The notes beneath the pieces were generated by a model. The model did no database searches. It saw only the letters and a program-made list of their open reading frames with translations, and was not told where the DNA came from. Below are positions 53,363 through 64,000 of a stretch of 64,000 bases of DNA, one piece after another. The first letter of the stretch is position 1, and the number at the start of each line of letters is the position of its first letter. A program made the position numbers and the translations under genes. Source of the DNA: Cololabis saira (taxonomy: Eukaryota > Chordata > Actinopteri > Beloniformes > Belonidae); contig NC_084599.1 of the NCBI RefSeq assembly GCF_033807715.1, positions 11,110,625-11,174,624 on the forward strand, given 5' to 3'.

Positions 53363-56300
53363 GATTTGTGTTGACACAGTAGAGCTCAGTTATGTGTGTA
53401 CTTGACTCAGTCTGAAAACAGTGGTGCTACGTTTGGACTGTGCCTGATCTTATTTATTCTGAAATGAAAACATAAAAACTTTTTTTTTTTTTTTTTTTTG
53501 AATACTTGGTGCTGTACACAGGGACATATGTAAAGCCATTTTTTTGGCTCCTTTCTCATATTTAATGTGCTATCATTTCTTTTGCCTAGTGTACAACTGT
53601 AGCCACCTTCCGATGAAAATGCTCTGAGTCGGAGTGAAAATTAGGGCCTCTTGATGTTTTTCACATAGTTTTACACAAAAGAAAAACAACAAACCCGCTC
53701 GCTTTGCTCCAAGGTGAGCCGCCCATCTCTTAGTGATCAAAATGCACAGGTTGTTGCTGCAAGTCTCCATTAACAAATTTGTATAAAATATGTATCTTTA
53801 CAGTATCTATATAAAGTATAAAAAGAATATATCTATCTATATATATAAATAAATATTTTATAAACAAAAATGCAGATATAGGAGGTATAGGGTGTTTCGG
53901 TGCTCCCATTGTGACCCTTAAATCTAGCCTGTTCAACAGGAGGCTTGAAGCCGAGCAGAGCAAACGCATTTCCACCACAGGACCTTAATAGACGGCGCCT
54001 AAGAACGCGGCGGCACAGCTGCAGCTCAATCTCTGTGATGTACACCAACCCGAACTCGAGACTCAACTCTTTATATTTAACACACGCAGGTGCTGTGGCT
54101 TGAACACAACTAGATTCCAGCACTCTTAACTGTTATCCTTTTATCTGTTTTTTTTTTTTCTTTTTCTTTTTATTGTTTTTAAATCAAGCCAGATTCTGCT
54201 GGGAAAAAATGGTGCTTCTGTTTCCAGATAACATCAAAACGTTTTTACAAACTAGATCTTTACTGGTGCATTCAGAGCTTTGTCGGCATCCTCTCACACT
54301 GTCACAAAAACGAGACTGTACCTTGTCGTCATGAGCGTGTTGTGTCATTTCTCTGAGCATGCTAATGTAGGACATGTATTCTAGTGCGTGTGGCTGAGGG
54401 CAGCAGAAAAGCTTCCTTTTAGTGGGGGTATACTTCTGTTGTGTGTGTGTGTGTGTGTGTGCGTGTGCGTGCACCCCCTCCCCGGCTGCCAGTGCATATC
54501 TAAGGGAAGGCTAGACAAATAATGAAAGCTTTATTGTAAAAGTCCCTGTCCTGTGCACTCCCTCCGTGTTCAGTGAAAAGAAGATATTCATTTTAGGATG
54601 TAATTAGACTGCTTTGTTACCAGCACTGAGAGGTATTTTGTAATTATTGTTGAAGCTGTTTTGATTTTCTTATCCCTGGTGTTTGATACAATTGCAATTA
54701 CATTTATGCCTTTTATTGTGTCCTCAGATTCTTGTCAGTTTTTAATACTACTAGTCGGACCGACAGCACGGTGCTATCCTTCACTTAAAACAAGGAAATC
54801 GCAGCTATTGATAAAAATACAATTCTTCTCCTTTTTTGTGCTGTTTTCCGGGTTAATAATCTTCACCATGAGCTTTCCTGGTGGCTTTTGTGAAGGTCCA
54901 GTCAAACTCTTGGGACTTCGACCCGTGAAAGAGGTCAGAGCGGTGTATGTGCAAGTAAGAGTTGTTTTTGGAGAGGGCAGTGGTGTTTTATTTATAGATT
55001 TCAGTCAGTTTCATAGTTGCATTCAAAAGGATCCTTTGGGGTGTGATTTGAATTTAAAGCTTCTATGCAGTTCTCCAGCATACTCCATCCTGGTGCATTA
55101 TTGGTAGATAATGTTTGAGAGATTTGCAGTCAAGGCTGTTTACTTAAAATCCTGCCAAAGGTCTTAACTCAGGAAACTCTCAGATTGCTTGAAATGATGC
55201 TAACGATTTTCTATAAACTGCTGCACGTCACCCTTATTTAGTCCCTCTAAAAACAAGCAGGCAAACAAACAAACAAAAAACAACTCAGGACCAAGACCGC
55301 ACCCCTCAGTAAGCATATTGGAAGGTAAAAGAAAAGGTCAACTGCCCTGTCCAACCTCCTCAGATGGATTCCTACCGGCACATACACCCCACCTCTTCAG
55401 GGGAGTCGAGCTTTGGGTCAGTGACGATGCTAAAGTTGGCTTTTGATTCACAGCTTCCACTTCAGCAGAAAGCAAAAAAAAAAGGCATTCAGCTGGTTTT
55501 TAGAGCAGTGAGCCCACCTTAAATCACACTCGCTTCACACATGACAACACTGAGTGCTCAAACTTGTGTTATATTACCTTTTTATAATATAAAGATTAAA
55601 TGAAACACTTTGATTTTTTTTTAATATTATTTCTGTTTGTTAAAAATGTGAAGAAAAAAAAGGACCATTTCTGGCAGTTTAACACCTTAGACCAGATCCA
55701 GAATTAAGTCAATAAAGGTTGTATATATCACAAAGTTGGTTGAGAACTAAGTTGATCTTGCTGCAGGAAAATTGCTTTTGTGTGCATCTTCACAAATGGG
55801 AAACAGTTTTGCTGATTACTGCTGTCTTTGCTACCGAAGAGACTGTTTGAACAGCAAACTTTAGTTTTCCTGCTCACGGATAATTAATACTAATATTTCT
55901 TTTTTTTTTTGCACCATTGACAACATATCTGGTTTTACCAGTATAAGTGTTAGTTGTTGAACTGGTCCTGGTATACGGAGGTCTCAATGCTCTAAAAAGC
56001 AATGAAACAGCCCCTTTTGCCTTCTGTTGAATCGAAAGCTAACTTCAGTGCCGTGAGCCAGTGTGATCTCAAAAAGCTGTGAAATGGCTTCGGCTTTCAG
56101 CATCTTCCTCATCACACAAATGCCTCTGTCTCGATCTGTGTCATTAAGCAGGAGGTTCAGGTCCTTTGTCCGGATCCCCTTAACTCCACCTGTTCAGAGG
56201 GTGCTGGGACTGATGGTGAAGGACACATGTGATCTACAGTGTGTGTAATCTCTGACTGGTGAAGCCAGGGCAGGTTTGAGGTGCAATAATGGCAAACCTA

Positions 56301-56445
56301 CTTTCCAAAAGACCCTGGGTTTTCATGGAAAAATTATTACCATTTGATGTTGGTGCTTTATCCTAAGATGTTATAACAAAACAAATGGAAATGAATTTTT
56401 TTCTGCATTTGATTATTAATAAAAATGTTTTGTATGATATTTTTA
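50437..56445 (+). other. dot1l: dot1l 3' UTR and downstream flank
   Basis: No coding exon was found. Candidate polyadenylation signals include AATAAA at 51941-51946 and 56418-56423; which is used cannot be decided here. It contains a piggyBac-type MITE (52176-52290), long A/T runs (near 53330-53357 and 53480-53499) and a short GT tract near 54438-54460. Confidence 0.4.
52176..52290. mobile_element. piggyBac-type MITE with TTAA duplication
   Basis: CCTCCTAAGACCTGG at the left is inverted at the right (CTCTTAGGAGG). TTAA lies directly outside each end (52172-52175 and 52291-52294). At 115 bp it is non-coding. Confidence 0.8.
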
Positions 56446-57250
56446 AAGTCTGTTGTTCAGTTTGTTTGATTCTCTTTTACTTCACACAAAGACAAGAAAA
56501 CACATTTTGTTTTGAAATTAATCTATAAAGAATGTCCAAAGCAGTAACAGTGAGTAACAGACTGTTATTGGGCCAACATGTTTATTTTTAACATTTTCAC
56601 AGTAAAGCCTGAGAAATTCTTGTAACCAGGGCTGTTCCGCCCATAGGGCAGGTTAGGCAAATGCTAGGGGCGCCAGCATGCCAGGGGGCGCCATGCAACC
56701 AGCTGTTTTTTTTTTTTTTTTTTTTTGAAATTTTTTTTTTTTTTTTTTTAAATTAGAAATGAATACACTAAAAAACAACAACAGTACATATATAGCCAAA
56801 AGTCTTTAAATAATAAGGGAATCGTTTTTCTAATTTTAATTTCTGCCTGGCTGCATCCTTCTGCCTCTCTGGTAATTTTGCTGCGGTCCCTCACCTCAAC
56901 ACACTCGCGTGCAGCGCCCCCTCCCCCACCCACTACGGCGTAGCTCTGCGTTGCTGTAACGCAGAACCATAAATCAGCCTTTAGCCAGTTGTCGCATCAG
57001 AAGGAGCCTTAAAGCAGGAAATATGTTTTGATGTGGATGGAAATATGTTTTGTTGGGGTTTTCTGCCCACCCCTGGATGAAACCATCATTGGTAAGCTGT
57101 CATAATATTAATTATTTCTGATAACATTGTCATGACGCTGACCACCATGTCTGATTGTGTTAAATACATGTCGTCGCACATTGTAAACTGTTGTGTAGGT
57201 TGAACACACGTGTCTGAATTGATCTACTCAGCCAATCCGACATCTATGGC

Positions 57251-57857
57251 TAAGATGAAAACTTAGCCTTAAAAGTAAAAATATCCCCACGATAAGTCAT
57301 AATTATGAGATAGAAAGTCATAATTATGAGATATAAAGTCATAATTATGAGATAGAAAGTCATAATTATGAGATAGAAAGTCAAAATTATGAGATAGAAA
57401 GTCATAATTATGAGATAGAAAGTCATAATTATGAGATATAAAGTCGAAATTATGAGATATAAAGTCGAAATTATGAGATATAAAGTCGAAATTATGAGAT
57501 AGAAAGTCATAATTATGAGATAGAAAGTCAAAATTATGAGATAGAAAGTCATAATTATGAGATATAAAGTCATAATTATGAGATATAAAGTCGAAATTAT
57601 GAGATATAAAAGTTGAAATTATGAGATATAAAGTCGAAATTATGAGATAGAAAGTCATAATTATGAGATAGAAAGTCAGAATTATGAGATAGAAAGCCGA
57701 AATTATGAGATAGAAAGCCGAAATTATGAGATAGAAAGTCGAAATTATGAGATAGAAAGTCATAATTATGAGATAAAAAGTTGAAATTATGACTTTTTAT
57801 GTCAAAATTATGACAAAATTATGATATTTTTATTTTTAAGGCTAAGATTTCATCTTA
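57251..57857. repeat. ~21-bp minisatellite enclosed by 35-bp inverted repeats
   Basis: About 24 units of AGTCATAATTATGAGATAGA (variants with GTCGAAATT or ATATAAAG) fill 57295-57800. The array is bracketed by TAAGATGAAAACTTAGCC (57251) and its near-perfect inverse ending at 57857. The bracketing suggests a mobile element whose interior has expanded. Confidence 0.88.
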
Positions 57858-58577
57858 TTTTTTTCTTTTACTGGAGGAAATGAGCTTCCATAGACATCAC
57901 TGGATGTCATTAGATTTTTATCTCCAGTTTGATACTTATATCTTAAAGTCTGCATTAGGCTTATAATTAGGTTTGACATAATGACTGGTAAATCCATGGT
58001 GATGAAACCTCATTTGAATAGTTCTGACCGTGTCCCCTGCGTGCTGTGGTTGTGTGTCAGAGGGGCTGATCTGTGGCATTTTTTTTAGCTATTATGTTTT
58101 AACGGAGATGTTTAGGCCTCAAGGGCCCATCTAGAATGCTTCACCCACCCTAGGCTGGGACCCCTGCTCCACCCCTGACCTTGACAATCATGTGCATTTA
58201 AGTAATCCTCACGTTTTATTGTTAAACTTACTTCTGATTGTCTGCTGAAAATCTAGATAATTGTTGGGAAAACGGGAGCGATGCTAACATGTTAGCCGGT
58301 CAATGGCTATAATTCTGTTGTTATTGTTGTTAAAATTGTTATTGTAAGATGTTGTGGGCTAAATTGAGGTTTTTACAGGGTATTTTGTATATAGTTATTA
58401 TTGGTAGTAGTTGTTATTATTTGTGTGCAATACCTTTTACTTGACCTATTTTACTATTTGAAATTTTGTTTGTGTTTGCACTTGTTTCTTTATTTAATTG
58501 CTGCACTGAGTTGTTGTATTACTTATTTATTACATATTATATATTTAATGATTTAATACATCCAAGAAATTGCTATT

Positions 58578-58719
<142 letters not shown>

Positions 58720-58821
58720 TGGTAGTGGACGGGACGGGACAGGACGGGAACGGGGTGGGGGGGCGCCAGCAAATATTTTGCCTAGGGCGCCAAATGGGTC
58801 AGGAACGGCCCTGCTTGTAAC

Positions 58822-60252
58822 CCTGCATAAATAACCACACAGTAGGTCTCTTTAAAACTGCATACAGAAATCTATTTCCTATTCTATGCAGTAGAATAAA
58901 GATGTGGCCAGTAGTTTGGAGTTATCCTTCAAAGTGTTCAGAATAAATTATCACCAGCAAACAACCTCCATAAAATGTATTTCATTTAAAACTACATAAG
59001 GACATAATTTCTTAATATGCAAAACCTTAGAATTAAAACTGTACCATCAGACTGCAGATATACAAGAATGTTTTATTAAACTCAACAGGTAGTATCTAAA
59101 TCCCGCAGAATGTACAGTATGAACTATTTTTAAGCCATAAAGATATAAGTGCTATCTCCCAGGGAATGTACAATTGCTATATTTGTTGTACATTTCATGT
59201 CCGTTTCCTGCCACCCCGCACTGCCAGCTTTGTGCTGCCCAAAGAGGCCGGGCCTTATCTCCTGGGATACGCATCCACTCAGCGGCTCAGTGGCCTTGAC
59301 TGTCTGCAAAACAAGACTGAAACTGTGAGAAATGTGAGGATAGTAACAGATTTTTTAGAAAGAAATGTTTTCCTGTGTGCTGGGATCAATGATATGACCG
59401 AGCCTGATTGAACTGGCAGGATGTCCTCCTACACAATGCTACTTGTGCATTCATCTTTTTTTCCTTCTCATTCATCCAAATGTTGGAATATTTTCTGCAG
59501 CTCACACTTTCTTTGTGAAACATTAATATGAATGACCTCATTACTCTGGTCTGACTGTGAACTGTCACGAATAAATACAGAAGAATGAGAGCTCATAAAA
59601 GACAAATGTGTCCTATTAAAAAGTTTAAAACAGACAATTAATGAAAGTATACGGTAAATTAATTCCAATTAGAAGAATGATTTGCATCTGAGTTTCATAT
59701 TTTGTTTTCTTCTCCCTGCTGAGAGCACTTCACATTATTTTTTGGAAAATAATTTCATCAGGCATTAAAGTGAAGTGTTCACACCTGCAAGATATTGCTA
59801 TATACACTTCTAGTATGTTTTGGGTTGTTTTTTTTTATAATAGAGAATATTAACTTGAATTTTATATCAATAGACTTCAATTTATCGTAACTTGGTTATT
59901 TTCATCATACACTCATTTGTGCTTTCGCTATCTTTAACTCAGGGGGGAAAAAAATCCATCATATTTGCTTTACAGTCATAAAACAAGTCCAGAGATCCTC
60001 CATCCTCGACATGCATACCAAGAAGAGTCAAACCTCCTTAAATGTGTCTTCAGTCAGTGTCCAAACCAGCAAACCTGCCCTTTGCCCCATTTGTTTTTCT
60101 GTGGTGCACATTTTGGCAAGTGATACCATCAAGGACACTGGGTGAGAAGGAAAGGTGGGAGGATGCAAGCCTCATCCTCCGGAGCTGGACCTGAACATAA
60201 CAAGCTCCTGAGAGAGGTCCGAGCTCACAAGGGTTGCAACAGACGGGGAACC
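58822..60252 (+). promoter_or_regulatory. amh: amh upstream region
   Basis: The 1.4 kb between the hAT element and the amh start has no recognised repeat. At 60129-60137 TCAAGGACA is one base from the SF-1 (NR5A1) consensus, and GATA is at 60122-60125 just before it. Paired SF-1 and GATA sites near the start are known from mammalian AMH promoters. A CATAAAA at about 59978 might act as a weak TATA. Function is inferred. Confidence 0.4.
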
Positions 60253-62382
60253 ATGTCCACTACGATTGTGTTGGTTCTGTTCTGGACCAGGCTCGGCGTG
60301 GCCTCGCAGGTCTGGCATGGACAGCAGCCTGCAGGAACAGGTCAGACTGAATCACATCTTTTATTATATATTCTTTGTTTTCTCTCATCTTTGAGTAAAA
60401 TCTTATAATTTCCCCCCCCCCCCAACTCAGAGCACAGATTCACAACGGCAGACTCAGCTTCCACCGTACGTCACCGTACAACCTGCTTTGTGGATGACTT
60501 TGCAGCAGCACTGCAGGAAGCTTCGGAGAATGACGGTACACTCACAAACAGCAGTTTGTCCCTGTTTGGCTCATCGGATCATTCAGCAGGCTCAGCCTTA
60601 TCAGAGCTCACTGAGGAAATAAGAAACAGGAGGGAAGGCTTGAAGGTTTTGCATCCAGTTGCAGGTACAGTTCCTTCTGACTCTGCTTGAGATTTTGTTT
60701 GATTGTTAAACTTTTCCTTTTGCATCACATACTGGTTTCCTCTTCAGAGCCTCTCTCAGAGGAAGACGAGCAAGGGACAATCGCAGTGACATTTGACTTC
60801 CCACAGTCCCCCTTGCTCAGGCTAAAGCCGGTTCTGCTCTTCGTCCTTGAAAGTCCTTTCCCAGGCAGAGACTTGGACATCACCTTCACCAGTCATTCGC
60901 TGCAGCCTCACACGCAGGTGAAGAATGGCCATGCCGGATTGCTGCATGGACTGTATTGTTAAATCTGTTGCAAAAATGTCTTAATTTGTTTTTATGTATG
61001 CAGTATTGCCAGTGATGTTTCAAAAGAAACACAAAAGAATCACACTTCCAGATTCCCCCTACAGTAAATGCTTCTCTCTTGTCTCTTTTCTAGTCTGCGT
61101 GCATTTCAGAAAGTACACGTTATATACTACTGACTGGAAAACCGTCTGAGAGCACTGCTGAGCAGAAATGGCGGATTTCTGTTGATGCAAAAACTCCTGA
61201 TATGAGTGAGATGTGATTTTATTTTTTTGTCATTGCCTAACTTAATGCACCCCCCCCCCTGAAACATTTCCTGTCATTGCAGAGCAAAACATGAGAGACA
61301 GCCTTATTGGTGGAAAATCAGGAAGTACCACCCGCATGACGGTGCTTCTGCTTTTTTTAGGAGAAACAGGATCTGAAACCAGGTTACTTTAACTTTCATG
61401 TTCCGCCTTTGTGATGAAGCGTTGCCGCGGTGGTGCTCTGTTTCATCCCCTGCTCTCTGTTGCAGACATGCCGCTACTCAGACTTCCTTCCTCTGTGCGC
61501 TGAGGCGCTTCCTAGATTGTGTCCTCCCTCAGGAGCTCACCGGGTCCCCCTCAGTCCACCTGGACTCCTTACAGTCCCTGCCTCCCCTGACGCTCGGCTT
61601 GTCCTCCAGCGAGACCCTGCTGGCGGGACTCATCAACTCCTCCGCCCCCACCATCTTCTCCTTCAATAATTGGGCCTCCAAGTTTCCAGCACGTCAAGAA
61701 CAACTGGCCCTGTCCCCCACGTTGCTGCAAGAGCTTGGCCAGAGGTTGGAGCAGAGTGAGATGCAAATACTGGAGTTAATACGTGATGGGAAAGTGTCTG
61801 ACAGTGGCACAGAGAGGCTAAGGAAACTCAAAGATCTCTGTGGTTTCCAGAGAAATGAACCAGCAACAGGTGATGTGTATACTGGAAATACATGAAAAGC
61901 ATGAAATGATGTCAACATAGTCTTGAATATCAACTTTTAAACTGATCCATCTGTTTTCTGTTGCGCTTTCAACAGGAGAGAAACAATACTGTGCATTTCT
62001 TCTGCTGAAAGCCCTCCAGATGGTCGGTCACACGTATGACGTGCAGAGCAGGCTGCGGGCCACCAGAGCGGGCCCCAGAAACCCCTCCGGGCCCGTCGTA
62101 TGTGGCTTGAAGAGCCTCACTGTGTCCTTTGACAAGCTCTTCTTGGGGCCGACGAATGCCAACATCAACAACTGTCACGGCTTGTGTACTTTCCCACTGA
62201 TCAATGGCAACAACCACGCTGTGCTGCTCAACTCCCACACCGAGGACAGCGGCACGGACGAGCGGGCACCGTGCTGCGTGCCCGTCGCCTATGACCCCCT
62301 GGAGGTCGTGGACTGGAATGACGAAGGCTCCTTTCTGTCCATTAAGCCAGATATGATAGTAAAGGAGTGTGGATGTCGATAA
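60253..62382 (+). CDS. amh: Anti-Mullerian hormone, complete (7 exons)
   Basis: Exons: 60253-60340, 60431-60664, 60748-60917, 61094-61205, 61283-61382, 61466-61869 and 61976-62382 (TAA). They join in frame to 504 residues, near the usual teleost length, with the seven-exon structure expected for fish amh. Amh is a secreted TGF-beta family dimer that signals through Amhr2 and controls gonad differentiation and germ-cell number. MSTTIVLVLFWTRLGVASQ is a plausible signal peptide. The AMH-specific N-region follows (FVDDFAAALQEASEND; VTFDFPQSPLLRLKP; LDSLQSLPPLTLGLSSSE). RATR near residue 410 is the likely processing site. The mature domain has seven cysteines in the family pattern (CGLKS, NNCHGLC, APCCVPV, ECGCR). 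An in-frame ATG at 60142 exists without an intervening stop; I chose 60253 because the hydrophobic signal starts there. Confidence 0.95.
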
Positions 62383-63156
62383 AGCAGTTGCAGAGTAGTT
62401 AACGTTTTATATTTTCTTTGATGTAACTCTCACTGATTATCACATTTGTTGAAGAAAAAAGAGATTAATTTGTCACTTTATTGTCACTATTTTCATGCAA
62501 TAGCTGTTTAGGTATACTAGTTCATTTTAGTCAACATTGGTCTCTTCAGAATATGATTTTACATTAATGATGGGTGATGCACACGTGTTTCTCATTTTTT
62601 ATTGAGGATTTTCAAGGTCTTGCTTTTAACAGAAGTGTTTTATGGAATAATAAACCATATAAGTTCTATGTACTGACAATATTTTATAAAATGATGATCC
62701 TACAGTGTGTTGGTTTATTTATCTGACATGTCATTTTCTCCAAATTATCAATTTTAACATTTAAAGTTTAAATTATTATTTAATTATTTGTTCTCCCTTT
62801 AAAGCGACCTTGGGTTCCTTGAAAGGCGCTATATAAGTGCAAGAATTATTATTATTATTATTATTACTATTATTATTAATAAATATACCAAATACTTTTT
62901 TTTACATTTTCTGTCAGACTACAACAATATTCCGAATGCGCACACTGTTACCACCGTGCCAAATTCCTATGTGTTTAACACAAATGGCAAATAAAAGCAA
63001 TCTGGATCTGGATCTGGACTAAATCATGCCCCAACAACCATAATTAATAAACAGTAACAATTTCAAGGTTAATTTAATTAAACGCAAGTATACGCAATCA
63101 TTTTTGAGTTATTTATTCAGTAATTATCTGTTAAATCCTTTCATGTGCATTTCCTG
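62383..63156. other. amh 3' flank with retroposon tail
   Basis: AT-rich sequence between convergent genes. AATAAA at 62649-62654 may end the amh message. GGGTTCCTTGAAAGGCGCTATATAAG at about 62812-62837 and the following ATT repeats are an L2/SINE-type tail. Confidence 0.5.
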
Positions 63157-63863
63157 TCACTCTTTAGTTTTCGTTTTCATGATCGCTTTGTTGGTTACTG
63201 GCTTTTTTCTTCTTCTTATTGCTCCAACTTCCTCAGATCCCCACCAGCTCATGAAGCTGTCCCATACGGAAAACTGAAAGCAAACAAACAATAGACAGTA
63301 TAATTCACACAGTAGTGGCCCAAATAGGTAAACTATAAAATAAAAAAGGGGAAAAGAATGGACTGAAAACACCCTCTAGCTATTATACAGTAGATAGACA
63401 GATAGATGGATACTTTATTAATCCTGAGGTAAATTACATGGTAAACATTAGTATGATTGTGTAGGCTTAACAAGTTTAATATTATTTACACACAGTGTAA
63501 TAAACTATAAATTGGATGTTTTTTAAATACTTTAAAAAGAATTATGCTAAATGATGTTTGTAGCACTACCTGATAACAATAACTGGAGCCTTGCAGTTAT
63601 CTCTTTCTAACGCACTGAGACTTTCAAAGAGGCAGTAAACATATAAAGTGTTACGTCTAGACTAAAATAGACTAAGACTAAAATAACAGAGAAAGTGGCC
63701 ATGAATATTTATACTTTGAAGATTTTCAAATAAACCTTAAGCTTTGTAAATTAAAAAAAGAACATTATTACAAATACAAACTGTACCTGAGGTATTGAAA
63801 CGGTCTGCAGGCTTCCAAAGAAAGACACGACGCCCGTTTCCTCAACAATATAATCCAGACCGT
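63157..63863 (-). CDS. Last two coding exons of an unidentified gene, convergent with amh
   Basis: On the - strand, 63863-63787 (77 nt) is preceded by a CTAG acceptor and followed by a CAG/GTACAG donor. 63273-63157 follows a TTTGCTTTCAG acceptor and ends in TGA. The phases agree, giving GLDYIVEETGVVSFFGSLQ, TVSIPQ, then FSVWDSFMSWWGSEEVG and a basic tail (RRRKKPVTNKAIMKTKTKE). More exons must lie right of the window. I do not recognise the protein. In mammals JSRP1 lies convergent with AMH, so an ortholog is conceivable by position only; nothing in the sequence confirms it. Confidence 0.6.
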
Positions 63864-64000
63864 CTAGAAAACAACAGCCAATTAACATCTGCTGAGTTAA
63901 ACTGGACCCTGAACATTAAAGATCACACAAAAGCTATCAGCTCGTGTGCTGAAAAGAAGCACAATAAGAAGCAAAAGTACAACATCTGCAGTATTTCCCT

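Noticed and set aside
57250..57763. Two long - strand frames with FYLIIMT and SHNFDFISHNYDF repeats
   Set aside because: They are translations of the ~21-bp minisatellite; the unit is a multiple of three, so frames persist by chance.

Overview
The window is nuclear DNA of a ray-finned (teleost) fish. The genes have short coding exons with GT/AG borders, the introns and spacers are AT-rich, and fish-type transposons, SINEs, LINE tails and microsatellites are dense. Three vertebrate genes are clear and all lie on the + strand: the 3' half of ell (exons 2654-8800), a complete 28-exon dot1l (19561-50436) and a complete 7-exon amh (60253-62382). A fourth gene enters from the right edge on the - strand (exons 63863-63787 and 63273-63157) and converges on amh; I do not recognise it. 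The order ell - dot1l - amh fits my recollection of the teleost amh neighbourhood.

Layout. 1-8800: last six coding exons of ell, with introns holding a GC-rich TIR element (1744-2240), a tRNA-derived SINE (3715-3915) and a hAT element (7149-8181). 8801-about 11270: ell 3' UTR. 11271-14850: AT-rich spacer with little recognisable. 14850-22450: a dense nest of mobile elements that encloses the dot1l promoter and first exon. It includes a hAT inside a hAT inside a LINE tail, two inverted copies of one composite repeat, and a foldback element between about 120-bp direct repeats. 22450-31340: the rest of the very large dot1l intron 1, with further hAT, Tc1-like and PIF/Harbinger remnants. 31341-50436: dot1l exons 2-28; the methyltransferase core is in exons 2-12, and LINE and hAT debris fills the larger introns. 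50437-about 56440: probable dot1l 3' UTR or flank. 56627-58813: a 2.2-kb hAT insertion with an internal 21-bp minisatellite and a long (GT)n. 58814-60252: amh upstream region. 60253-62382: amh.

Function. ELL acts in the super elongation complex and DOT1L in the H3K79 methylation complex; both connect to AF9/ENL-family proteins and to transcription elongation. amh encodes the TGF-beta-type anti-Mullerian hormone used in gonad differentiation. Joining all 28 dot1l exons gives an open frame of 1614 codons, and joining the seven amh exons gives 504 codons, so both look intact.

All calls were made by eye from sequence. Target-site duplications were read directly; family names for repeats rest on remembered termini and were not searched.
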